From Vitrella brassicaformis (lineage: Eukaryota > Sar > Vitrellaceae), in assembly GCA_001179505.1 (NCBI GenBank), contig CDMY01000397.1:23552-87551 (forward strand): a DNA stretch of 64,000 bases, read 5' to 3'. The notes below the pieces were generated by a model, which was given only the letters and a program-made list of their open reading frames with translations, did not search any database and had not been told where the DNA came from. The stretch's first letter is position 1. The number at the start of each line of letters is the position of its first letter. Positions 49,437-60,049 of the stretch are shown here, piece by piece. Made by a program: the position numbers and the translations under genes.

Positions 49437-50876
49437 CATGTCTGTATGTGTGTATGTGTGCATGGAAAGGGGCGGGAGAGAGAGAGAGAGAGAGATTAAA
49501 CCCACTTGGCCGATCCACAACACACACACACATGAACAGGGAGGGAGAGAGAGAGATCGGCCTCGCTCTGTGTGCCGCCGTGTGTCTGTGCAGCACCACA
49601 CGACGGCCGGCCATGCAGGTACCACAGGACAGACAGCCGAGGTACCTTGACATACACACATACCTACAGGCCATCATGATCAATCAATCAAGACGACCTA
49701 TCTGTCATCGATCGTACAAATAATATGGGCGAGGAGCCGTCTGCAAGGGCCACAGCGCCACAGCGCCACCCCCCCTGCCTGTCTGTCTGTCTGGTGGCTG
49801 ACATGGTGCGGGGGCACATGCGTGTGTGTAACACCTCAGACACATGAGGCCTGCCAGGCAGCCAGCCAGCCATCGAGATGACAAGACGGACAAAGAGGGC
49901 GACCACTGCAGCACATCGGCCACTCTGTCATGATCCCACGGCAGCGCTCTCCCACACCACATAAAAGCTTTGTGGCAGCATCAAATCAGCCACGCCGCCA
50001 ACACGACAGAAAACGGCGGGAGAGAGAGAGAGAGAGAGAGTGTGAGAAAGAGAGAGGGCGCGAAGGACCTACCACACAAGTGAGGGAAAAACGGCAGGGC
50101 GGAGACAAACGTGCCACGCCTGCCTGTCTGTCTGTCTGTCTGTCTGTCACTAAGCCTACAAAACGCGCGAGCCGCCGAGGCAGAACCTTCCTCGCGCAGT
50201 CAGTGAGTCACCCAGCAAGAAGGTCAGCCGATCGATGCCACCCGCAGCCGACACACGCAGTCATGTCAGGCAGCACACACACGCATCACCGCTCCGCCGG
50301 CCCATCCCTTTCCCACGGGTGTGTGGGTCGGTAATGAGCCGATGGACGCACGAAAGAAAGCACCTTCACCCGCATACATACATCAACACACGTACGTACC
50401 TACGTACCTACACGCCATCAATCAATCAATACGAACGAACGAACAAACACCGTAGCTACGGACGGACGTACAAACAAACAAACAAAGGCATTGCATGTGG
50501 TCGGCCGACCGACCGCAGTGAGGGAGTGCAATTGAATGGCCACCTCCCTCCCTCCCTCTGTCGTCTGTCCCTCTGTCTTTGAGCCGACCTGTCCGTCGGT
50601 CGCTTGACAACACACACCACACACGTGCCGTGAACACGCCGCCAACACGACAAAACGGCGGGAGAAGGGGAGAGAGAGAGAGACTGAGGGACGTATCATA
50701 TAAGTGAGGGAAAAACGGCAGGGCGGGACTGACTTGCCACGTTTGTCTGTCTGTCTGCCTGCCTGCCTGGGTGGCGGCCCATCCCTTGACCACAGGTGGG
50801 GCGCGTATGTGTATGTGTGTGTGTATGTGTATGTGTATCTGGTGTGTTGTGTGTTGTGTGGTGTGGTGTGGGTCGG
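46321..50876. repeat. 4.5-kb gene-poor block of diverged repeat units
   Basis: A recurring unit contains, in order, GGACCTATCGTACAAGAGGA, an AAAACGGCAGGGCGGAGACTG word, a CTGT run, GGGGCGGGAGAGAGA, an AACAGGGAGGGAGAGAG tract, a TGTGTGCCGCC/TGTTTGTGCA word and ACCACACGACGGCCGGCCAT. It is found near 47275-47620 (degenerate, partly rearranged), 48120-48385, 49350-49625 and truncated at 50060-50120 and 50685-50740. Neighbouring words also recur: CACGCCGCCAACACGACA at 48040, 49990 and 50635; GTGGTCGGCCGACCG at 49162 and 50498; AAAATCGCCCCCTG at 47791 and 48430. GA and CTGT microsatellites fill the rest. Open frames on both strands translate these repeats and are not supported as genes. Nature unknown: decayed mobile element, or array of noncoding genes. 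Confidence 0.7.
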
Positions 50877-53248
50877 TCAGAGGCCGACGGGCGCCTCGGC
50901 AGCAGCGGACTCCTCGTCAGCAGCGGACTCGTCGGCAGCAGCGGACTCCTCGTCAGCAGCGGACTCGTCGGCAGCAGCGGACTCGTCGGCAGCAGCGGAC
51001 GCCTGGGCAGCAGCGGACGCCTGGGCAGTAGCGGACTCGTCGGCAATAGCGGACGCCTGGGCAGTAGCGGACTCGTCGGCAATAGCGGACTCGTCGTCAG
51101 CAGCGGACTCCTCGTCAGCAGCGGACTCGTCGGCAGCAGCGGACTCGTCGGCAGCAGCGGACGCCTGGGCAGCAGCGGACGCCTGGGCAGTAGCGGACTC
51201 GTCGGCAATAGCGGACGCCTGGGCAGTAGCGGACTCGTCGGCAATAGCGGACTCGTCGGCAGCAGCGGACTCGTCGGCAGCAGCGGACGCCTGGGCAATA
51301 GCGGACGCCTGGGCAGTAGCGGACTCGTCGGCAATAGCGGACGCCTGGGCAGTAGCGGACGCCTGGGCAGTAGCGGACTCGTCGGCAGTAGCGGACGCCT
51401 CGGCAGCAGCGGACGCCTGGGCAGCAGCGGCCTTGGGTCGGCCCCCCACCGGGCCCTCCGGCTCCAGTATGCTCTTCCGGGGCAGTCCGGGAGCGGACGG
51501 GTCGCCGAGCTCGGCGGTGACCCAGCGGATGGTGGCCTTGGTGGGGTCGGCGAGGCTGCCGGCGTCGGTGAAGTACGTGGTGAAGTCGAAGTTGTACGAC
51601 CAGCTGGCCTTCAAAGGTCGTGCTGTCGGCCGGAATGGTCTCGGTCTCGTTGTTGTCCTTGGTGACGACGATCGACGTCACGCCACTGAAGTCGTACGTC
51701 ACCTTCTCGGCCTTGATCCAGCTCAGCTCGTTGGCCAAGTGCGTCGCCGAGTGCTGAAAGGGACACAGGGCGGCGCAGGGGTTGAAGACGATCTTCGAGC
51801 TGAACTCGCCTCCCTCGAACCTGCAGCGCGCACACACAAACAGATGCACCCATTCATGTTCGTGCGGGTGTGTGTGCGTTCGTGTGCCATCGCCTTCCCC
51901 CCCTTGCTCACCCAATCTTGGCCATGGGGACTCCGCCGCAGATGACGGTCAGACCGAACTCAGCATCGGGGTTGGTGTTGAGCTGCTGCATGTCGATGCA
52001 GTCGCTCTGCTGGCGGGTCTGCTCAGACTTGCCGATGTCCGCGTCGCCCACGTCCAGCACGGAGAGAAAGAGGGAGTGCACGGTGGAATTGTAGAGGCTG
52101 TGCTGGCGCTCTGCCACTGCCAGCCGTGTCGAGTCGCCGGAGAAGTCCGTGGGCCAGGGTATGACCGTCCAAGGGGGAACACCGTCGTCCCAGCCCGGCA
52201 CGCACACGGAATCCCACTTGTGGAAGGGGAGGTGTGTGTTGACGGGCAGCTCCACCTCCTCCCCCTGGTTGTTGGTGTCCTCCATCGTCCAGCTGGTCCG
52301 GCAGTTGGGGCGGACGATCATGTCGACAGTCGTCACCGCCGTCTCGCTGGGCGTATGGACGGCGTGCTTGACCTGCACGTTGCGGATCGTGCAGGGGCAG
52401 TCCCTCGAGTGGCAGAAGGCCGTGAGCGTGAAGCTGTCGGGCCACTCGGGCGTCGGCGACAGGGACCAGCTGGTGTGGATCGTCGGGCGCTCGCCGCTGA
52501 CCTCCCTCGGGATGGGTAGGTCGTTGATGTAGTCGGCGCAGCCGATCGGGTCGGGGCGGCAGGTGATCTTGGTGGCGTTCGGGACGACGAACTGAATGCA
52601 GCTGATCTTCTCGATGGGCAGGTCGGTGCTCACACACGGCGGATACTTGTTGGGGTCGCTGCCCGTGGTGTCGACCTGGAACTCGATGATGCCACCGCCC
52701 CGGCACATGCGCCTCAGTCTGCACACAGATGCAGACGTACATATGACATACACACACAGACAGCACAACAGTGAGAGAGAGGGGTCTGTCTGGTGTCTTG
52801 CTTTCCTTTCCTTCTTTCCGTGTCGTGTCGCCCCGCCTCACCTTTTGTCGTCCTGCGGTAGGAAGACTCGGATCATCATCTGAAGACGGCCCGTGCCCTC
52901 GCGACAGCCCTGACCGAAGAAGCCTTCCGGCACCAGCACCCACAGCCGGCCACCCATCCAGCACCAGTCCCAGGGCTCGACCTCCCCGTCCGTGCCGATC
53001 AGCGTGACGCCTCTCTCGATGGGTTCGTTGGGGACGTGGTTCATCCCCAGCCACACCGCCACGTCACGCTTCGGGCAGTCGCATGCCGTCTGCATCCGCA
53101 CGAGCCCGCACAGAGGAGTGCTTGACGCCGCCGGCAAATCGAGCTTCAAGGTGTACTTGGGCATCCAAGTCATGTCCTTCACGGCGACCTCGTATCCTGG
53201 GTATGCAAAGGGCCGAGGGTGGCCGTCGTCGTCGAGTTGGCGAGTCAT
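50877..53248 (-). CDS. Unknown protein with Ala/Ser/Glu hexapeptide-repeat tail
   Basis: Not recognised. Exons 53248-52842, 52718-51912 and 51820-50877 join in phase. The N-terminal third (MTRQLDDDGHPRPFAYPGYE, WMPKYTLKLDLPAASSTPLC, DWCWMGGRLWVLVPEGFFGQ) and the middle (GGGIIEFQVDTTGSDPNKYP, HTSWSLSPTPEWPDSFTLTA, DAEFGLTVICGGVPMAKIG) are beta-rich with several Cys. No signal peptide is visible with this start, but an upstream exon is possible. At about 51612 the good coding frame shifts by one base without splice signals: IPADSTTFEG runs into the wrong frame while KASWSYNFDFTTYFTDAG continues the sense. This is probably an indel in the assembly or a real break. The C-terminus is about 30 hexapeptides such as ADESAA and AQASAA. 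Confidence 0.6.
50880..51430 (-). repeat. 18-bp coding minisatellite
   Basis: About 30 copies of an 18-bp unit, read on plus as GCAGCAGCGGACTCGTCG with variants ending GACGCCTGG and with AGT or AAT in place of the second AGC. Every change keeps the length a multiple of three, so the minus-strand frame stays open. Higher-order blocks repeat: the order of variants at about 51000-51100 recurs at about 51160-51260. Confidence 0.95.
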
Positions 53249-53542
53249 GGGCGCAGATCTCAGCTGATATCCGGACCTCCGGGACCCCTCCCGGAAAGCA
53301 GAAGCGGATCTTTCCCGGCGTTCTGTCGCGGAAGCTCGCTCAGAAGCTCGCCGAGGAAGAGGGAGGAAGGATAGGCTCATCCATGCACTCATCCACGATG
53401 GACTGAAGGCCGACACACAAGGTGAGTCAAAGGGGGAGAACCAATAGGCAATGACGCATTTGTTGATTTGGTCGTGCCTGTCGGTTCAGGCTGAAGGATG
53501 GTTCGCCTCTACCTCGGCAGATGAACTGCAGATGAGCTGCAG

Positions 53543-56500
53543 ATGAGCGCCTCTGTCGCATCCGGCAGCAGCAGTGCGGCACAGCCCCACACGGCACGGC
53601 TCTTCATCGATGACATCACTGAGCCGTACAGGGTCAAGTTTCTCGCGGAGGGAGCCATGGGATCGGCATGGCTGCTCGATGCCGACATCAGTCCCGTGGT
53701 GTTCAAGGTCTTCCCTTTCAGTAGAGAGCTCGAGGCCAAGCTGGAGGCCGAGCACCTCGACAAAGCGGAGAAGGGTGGCCTTGAGCGTGGCGGCGGCAGC
53801 GAGGCGTGGACGCCATTTGTGAGGCCCTTCTGCGATGAAGCTCTTCAAGGCACCCTGGTCCGCACCGGCAGCAGCGAGCAGCGAGTCCATATCGTCATCA
53901 TGGAGCACCTTGGTAACCAGCACACACCGTCCTCACCCAGCCACGAATCCATCAGTCACAAGCAGCACAGCACAGCACAGCACACCCACACTGACTGCAT
54001 TGCGTTTCCTTTTCCTGGTGTGGTGTGGTGTGCTTGGTGTGCTGCTTGCTCCCTCATGGATGCCTTCAGGCACGGGCTGGCAGTCCATCACGACTCTGCT
54101 CAGGACGTGCAACCTGCGCTCCCTGAGGACCAGGCTGCTGCAGCGATCCATTCAAGTAGGTGCCGTCCTCACCGCCCTGCGGAAGCTCCTGGCGATCCAC
54201 ATCCTCAGTGGCCGGGCACGCAAGAGGGCCGTCAAGGAGCTGCGGCTGCTGGGCACCGACCATGCAGTGAGCGACTACTATTTCCTCAATTCGGCCCTCC
54301 TCGCCCTCACCATCCCCCGCCTCCAGAAGGACAAGGTGACGACGTCCATGCTGCCTTCGGGCGCACCTCCCTCTGCCGTGTACATAGACCTTGTCAATGT
54401 GCTGCTCCTCAAGACGCCCGACGACGTCAAGAAGTCCCTGGAGGCCATGTACCCCGACGCCACACTCACGCTGCCCGCGTGCCTCACCTCCCCCCTCCCG
54501 GGCAGCGCACCCGGCCCGTCGCATTCATGCCCTTCGCCCTGGCCACGCGCCGAGCCATCAAGCAGCTGCCGGCGGGCAAGGCGGGGGAGGAGGCCCCGGA
54601 GACCGGCGTGGCCTCCCTGTGGCAGTGGAAGGCGGACAATAGGGGGCTCGGCCCTGATGACACAGCCCGCCGCAGCATGTTCGAGGGCCTCTACGCCCAG
54701 CTGGAGGGCTTCTTGGCGGCGTGCGAGAGTGCGGGGCGCGTCGTCAAGGAGGGTGAGAGGGCCGTGGGCATCATTCTCGACGGAGAAAAAGTAGCGGTGT
54801 TCCACTTCGGCCTCGAGATCCAGCACGGATTGCTGGGGATGGACTTGATCCAATTCATGACGAGCACTCGGCCTGAGGGCGATGCATTCGATGACAGCGA
54901 GCTCGAGACGGCTTACTGGAAGCGCCTCATGCTCGACTGGCCGCACACCCTCCAGCAGATGTGCACCGATCATGGGATCGGTCGCATGGAGCCACGCGGT
55001 GACGGCCTGATACTGCACGACACCCCGGCCGCACAGGCATTCCCCATACTCGGCAACATTGTCGAGTACGTCCAGGGCGTCCTGGGGGAGGTGTCGCTCA
55101 CGGCGCTGCACCTGCTCCCCGACAGCAGGTGCGATTTGGATAACATGCTAGAGCCGCTCATGAAGGCACTGCACGTCATCAACAGCCCGCAGGTCGACAG
55201 CCTGGTGCTCAACCCGAGCCCCGCAGAGAGCCTCCAGCTGCCCACAGGAGCCAAGCGGCTCATCCTGACGCCCAAGGAGAAAGATGACTGGAACAAGGTA
55301 CGCACACGGGCGGTATATATCGTTGGGTGCGTGGGTGAGTGGGGCGGGTGCCACAATTGTTGGTCTCTCTCTCTCTCTCTGTGCGTGTGTGTGTGTGTGT
55401 GTGTGCAGATGTTGAAGACCCGGCCTGCCGCACCATCAGGCGCCGCGACATTCCAGAAGGTGAGAGAGAGAGAGAGAGAGGAAGAAAACTGCCTGTGGAT
55501 GGATGGATGTCTTCACATTTATATGATGCATATATGTGTGTCTTGCTTGACAGATCATCAAGGGCAGGTTGTCTGGTGTCGACGGCGTTCCCGCCGCTGC
55601 GGCCGCGGCAGCGTCACCATCGAGCAGCGAAGACTCACGCAGCGTGAAGCCACCTGCTGACGAGCCACCACCTGCTGAAGCCCCTTCTCGCATGTCCGAC
55701 AGCCGCCCTGATGGCGCCGCCTTGCCACTGGCAGCTGCGGCCTCATCGGCTGTCTCTGTGGCGGCCAAGGCGGTCGAGCAGACGACACCACGGCTGGTCG
55801 AAGCGGGGCGGCTGGAGTTGCAGGAGCAGCAGCCGCAGCCAGAGACAGAGGGAGGGACAGCTACTGGAGATCGTCAGGTACGTACGTACGCCTCCATGCG
55901 CACACTGAATGGGCAGCCAGACACTCACACACAAATACATTGACACATAGATCCGTGTGGGTGCCCTGTTTTGCTCTCACGTGCATGCAGGCATCAGATC
56001 ACCCCCATCTCCCCCCCACGCTGCCCCCGCTGTCCATCGCCCCGCCCCCCTCTCTGCACGAGGGAGCACCTACACTGTCATCGGCAGCAGCAGCAACAGC
56101 AGCACCGGCCGTAGTATCGCCGCAAGCAGTAGCACCTGAGGGAGCCGGGGGGGGCAACCTGCGGACGACAGCAGTGCGGATTCCATCGCAGCAGCAGCAG
56201 CAGCAGCAGGAGGGAGGAGGGACAAGCGAGACGTCGACGGACGAGGGGCTTTTTCTGCCCCTGTATCAAGATTTTCTACAGCAGCTGAGGAACGTCTCAG
56301 CCTCGGACCTCTCTGAGGAGTCGCACCGTAAGTCAGCTCTGCCACGGTCTCTATGGACGGACAGCGTATCCGTCTGCGTATGTGTGTGCAGAGGCACAGA
56401 TGGCTGTGTTGCGCGACCGACTGCAGCACTTGACACATCAGGACAACCAACAGCAGGTACACACAGCAGCAGCCACCGGCACAGGCAGGCACATGTACCA

Positions 56501-57109
56501 GCCCAGACGGTCTCTCCCTTAATGTTATGCACAGGCGCCTGTCGGCAGCGCAGCCGTGTCTGCACCCGCTGCTGGCGGCCCCTCGACGAGCTCTTCTCGT
56601 GTTGTCAACCTCCCTGTAAGCAGGACGTCTCTTCACACATGAGCCACCGATCTGTCCGTCCACTGACTGCACTCACTGCGTCCATCCGTGTCGGTCTGCG
56701 CCTTACTTAGGTGAGTGCCGCGACGCCCGGCCCGGCACACGACTACCTGATGCCCAACATAGCCAGCCACTTCTACCCACAGCCCCCTCCCATCTTACCC
56801 CCCCACCCGTCTCTGTTTGCCGCCCAGCCATCGCCCCCCGCTGCCCCGCCCCACCTCATTGCACTCCCTCACCCTGGTACCGGGCGGTTTGGCAGTGCAT
56901 CGCCCGGCCCGCCCTTAGTGCTGACGTCGCCACACCGCCCCGCACCGGCCCCAGCACATGTGAACCAACAGCCACCACCAGTGCAGCAGTATCACGTGCA
57001 CCACGGCGCCACGGCCAACACGGCTGGGCGGACAGATGGAGTGATGTGGCCGTGGGCGGCGGGTGGCAGCCGTGCTGCACAAGGGGAGGGCAGCCGGCAG
57101 CGAGGCTGA
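53543..57109 (+). CDS. Kinase-like protein fused to module copy C
   Basis: Exons 53543-53912 and 54072 onward to 55297, then 55409-55459, 55554-55877, 55991-56327, 56392-56456, 56535-56615 and 56711-57109. The N-terminus VKFLAEGAMGSAWLLDADIS, then VVFKVF and HIVIMEHL, resembles a protein-kinase N-lobe (Gly-rich loop, VAIK-like Lys, hinge). I find no clear HRD or DFG; ILDGEKVAVFHFGLEIQHGL is only loosely like a catalytic/activation region. If it is a kinase it is very divergent or inactive. Around 54480-54505 the frame must shift; an 80-bp intron 54426-54505 would fix it, with a weak donor. From 55554 (IIKGRLSGVDGVPAAAAAAA) the protein becomes the Ala/Pro/Gln-rich module homologous to gene A, with matching exon order and phases, poly-Gln at about 56192-56212, and the end NTAGRTDGVMWPWA. 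The joins 55297/55409 and 55459/55554 are phase 0, so the fusion is real unless the exons belong to two transcripts. Confidence 0.65.
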
Positions 57110-57754
57110 AGAGACTAACTTGCACACATAGATAGACTGACTGGTGGGTGGGTGGGTGGGTGAGTGAGTGGGTGGGTGACGTAGCAGCTACACATACAAA
57201 CATACTGGCGGGGGCGGTGGGCACGTCAATGGCTGTCTGGGATGGGATGCACGTGCGTGTGCGCGGCGTGTGTGGCTGTCTAGGATGCACGTGTGTCTGC
57301 GGCGTGTGTGGCTGTCTGCGTCGCTTTGTGTGTGTGATTGGGTGTGGATAATGACGATGAACAAACAGGTGGGCTGTCCGTTTGACCGTGTGTGTCAGAG
57401 GTATCGCTGGGCGTGTCGGTCACCGGCACACTCACTGGTGATGTGCATAGACTCATCGATGCGCTGCAATGCAATGCAATGGAATGCAATGCAATGCAAT
57501 GGAATGCAATAGGCCCCGGCACACAACCAAGTGTCAAAACGCCACAAACAAACAGCTGCGGCTGCAAGAGAGAGGAACTGCGAGCCAAGAGCGCGCGATC
57601 GCCCAGAGAAGCACCGAAGGAGCTCTGTGCGTGCCACAGTGCCCCCGTCTGCCTCTGTCGCTGCTGCTGTCGCACTTGTTGCTGCTGTGCCGTCCCGTCC
57701 CCCTCTCTGTGTCTGTCTGTCGCCCCGCCCCTCTCTGTTGCCCCAGCTGTCGCC
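57110..57754. other. Intergenic region with duplicated flank and GCAAT repeats
   Basis: A GGGT run lies at 57142-57175. The stretch from about 57315 to 57560 recurs at 63720-63990 with few changes, including AACAAACAGGTGGGCTGTCC and GTATCGCTGGGCGTGTCGG. Within it, GCAAT/GGAAT pentamers repeat at about 57465-57510. It is probably the promoter and 5' UTR of the gene starting at 57755. CT-rich DNA at 57640-57750 may be UTR or intron. Confidence 0.6.
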
Positions 57755-58631
57755 ATGCCCAAGCTGCCCAAATACGTCCTCAAGCCCAGGGACCCGGAGG
57801 AGGTCAGCTGGCCCAACTTCGAGGACGACGAGGACACGTTTTGGACCAACTACGCCATATTGAGGGTCTACTATCACGAGGTGCGCAGAAAGACCCAATG
57901 AGAGGGACAGAGGGAGAGCCGTCACGTCTGTGCTGTTTGCTGTGTCCTGCAGGAGCTCAAGAAGCGGCTGAGCCGCATGTCGCCCGAGGAGGTCACCCGC
58001 TGCGAGGAGCTGGCCATGAAAGGGATCATCGAAATCGAGCGGGTAACACTTTCCCTGCGCACCACATCGTCACCTGACTGCCATGTGTGCCGTGTGTGGT
58101 GTTGTTCAGAAGCGGGCCGAGCGACGGGCCAAGGAGAGGGCGGAGCTCGAGGCCGAGATCGCCCGCGTCGAGGCTAGGATCGCCCGCCGCGAAGCCGCCG
58201 CCCAGGCATCCCGCCCACACGCCATCCCCACCACGGCCGCCACCATCGCCTACCCGCCCCTTATCTACCCCTACACGCCCACCCACCTCCCGATGGCCCC
58301 ACCACAGCCACACACCAGCCACCAGCACCATCCGGAGGCGTCCCCCCACCCCATCCACCACACCCAGGCCGAGGGCATCGGCTTCGAGGCCTTCAAGGCC
58401 AAGTGGGTGCGGGTGGACGCCCCGGTGGAGGCCGGCTGGTACAAGAGCGAGGCCAGCGGCGTGTGGGAGCTGTGGGAGGCGACCGACCACCCTTTGCTGT
58501 ACGAGGTGCGGGCGGCCGGCCAGGACGTCTGCACCGCGGTGGCATTCGGGTGGTCGGCGGCCTGCCACGCCGCCGAGTCCGTGGGGGCCGCCTTCTGCCG
58601 GGCGGTGAAGAGCTGCTGCGGAGGCCAGTGA
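57755..58631 (+). CDS. Unknown protein, about 245 aa
   Basis: Not recognised. Three exons, 57755-57880, 57953-58042 and 58110-58631, join in phase 0. The N-terminus is PKYVLKPRDPEEVSWPNFED followed by DTFWTNYAILRVYYHE; exon 2 is ELKKRLSRMSPEEVTRCEEL. A strongly charged helix (KRAERRAKERAELEAEIARV) suggests a short coiled coil. A Pro/His/Thr linker and a C-terminal domain follow: GFEAFKAKWVRVDAPVEAGW, then VWELWEATDHPLLYEVRAAG. The very end is Cys-rich (AFCRAVKSCCGGQ). ATG 57755 is the first in the good frame; the frame is open upstream as Pro/Val-rich sequence that I take to be 5' UTR. A second copy of its 5' flank near 63.7 kb suggests a paralogue just outside the window. Confidence 0.6.
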
Positions 58632-58972
58632 CCGGGAGGGCGGGGGGGAGAGAGTTAGATTGTGTGAGTGCATGTTGGGGGCCGATCCGTCTGTCTGTCT
58701 GTCTGTGAGTGAGTGAGTGAGTGAGAGAGGGGGCCGCTCTGTCAGTCTGTCTGTCTGTTAACGCTCTGTGAGGCCGGAGGGGGGGAGCGATCTGTGTGTG
58801 TCGCCAGCCACCCGAGCAGCAGCAGCAGCAGCCCTTCGTCGACTTGCTTCGCGTCAAGAGTGAGGACTTCAAGGAGCTCTCCACACCCCGATCAGACGCA
58901 GCACCCGACCAGCCACCCGAGCAGCAACAGCAGCAGCAGCAGCCCCTCGTCGACCGAGAGGGCGACGTGAAC

Positions 58973-60049
58973 ATGGCCACCGCGTCTTCTTCTTCGTCCT
59001 CAACAGGCGCCACCGCTGCTGGTGGTGGCGACGGCAACACCAATGCCATCGACTCCACATGCGACAATGACCTCTACGAGAACTTGCCCCCACCAGCACC
59101 AGCGATAGCCTCCTCTACGGCTCATGCAAGATGACACACTACACGTCATTCAACGGCTCCTTCGGGGGCGGCAGCGGTGGTCTGGACGGTCTGTCGTCGA
59201 GTCGCGGGTCGTCCTCCCGCCAGTCGAAGCTCTACACCGACGACCTGGGCTACGCGCTGTACGACATGATCTCGCCATGGAGGGCCTCCATGGGCGACGT
59301 CCACACCAACGACGACATACTCATCGAGCTGCACGACGCGGACCATGACGGCTGTGAGGACGGACTCATCACCATACTCGTCGCACCCAAGTGAGCACTG
59401 ACACTGACACACACACATCATCGATGTGGTGCACATAGATGATCCCTCACGTGTGTCCGTCGTCCGTCAGGCTGAAGGCATCCCGTCCGTGGTCGAGTCT
59501 GAGTGAGGCAGAGAGGCGCTTCTGGTGCGGCGACGGCAATGGGCTGTCTATCGGCATGGGGGGAGACAATCACCTGGACCAGCAGGACACCACCAATGAC
59601 AATGACGACAATGGCTCGACAGCCCCACGACGGGCCTCACGGGGCTCTTCGGCAATGACAACAACGGCGACTCGGGCAGCGCATGGGGCAACAACGGGCA
59701 GAGGAACAACTTCGGAAACAGGCGATCTGGTCCGTCACACAACCAGGAAGACGGAGGAGAATGGCGAGCAGTGTGTGTGGGGGTGTGTGTGTGTGCAGGT
59801 GTGGGCGGCCAGTCCATGTCGACAACCCGTCCGTCCAACGAGCGTGGCATCAAGATCGAGATCAAGAAGCAGATGCTCGACGCGTCCATCATCAACAGCA
59901 CCACAGCAGACGCCGCCGGCATCGGCAACGCCACAGCCTCCCCCCCTCCCGAGGCACCCGACCCAGCACCCCCTCCCCTACTCAGTGGCAGCCCCCTGAC
60001 CACACAGACCACCACCACCACAACACCAGCAACACCAGCAGCAGGATGA
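58973..60049 (+). CDS. Gln/Gly/Asn-rich protein, copy 1 (frame uncertain)
   Basis: Not recognised. Coding-looking pieces run in order. Gln-rich PPEQQQQQPFVDLL and MATASSSSSSTG lead to DNDLYENL (to about 59095). Then come LLYGSCKMTHYTSFNGSFGG, YTDDLGYALYDMISPWRASM and DADHDGCEDGLITILVAPK (about 59100-59391), LKASRPWSSLSEAERRFW (from 59471), a Gly/Asn-rich stretch, and SMSTTRPSNERGIKIEIKKQ to the stop at 60049. The intron 59392-59470 keeps phase. The frame is broken at a C run near 59090 (five C where six would fit) and again near 59610, where copy 2 reads straight on. The sense is therefore clear only piecewise, and copy 1 may be partly degraded or contain sequence errors. ATG 58973 and ATG 59131 are both possible starts. 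The 3' half lies in the 1280-bp duplication. Confidence 0.4.

Noticed and set aside
47031-50800. Many 100-260 residue open frames on both strands
   Set aside because: All read through GA, CTGT and CA repeats; no splice-consistent exons or recognisable domains.
50696-51334. Long minus-strand frame of repeated PLLPTSPLLPRRPLL
   Set aside because: It is another frame of the 18-bp minisatellite; the frame with a coding context upstream is the Ala/Ser/Glu one.
50704-51945. 413-residue plus-strand open frame (AADSSAAADAWAVADSS repeats)
   Set aside because: Antisense translation of the minisatellite and of the minus-strand gene; no start, splice or homology support.
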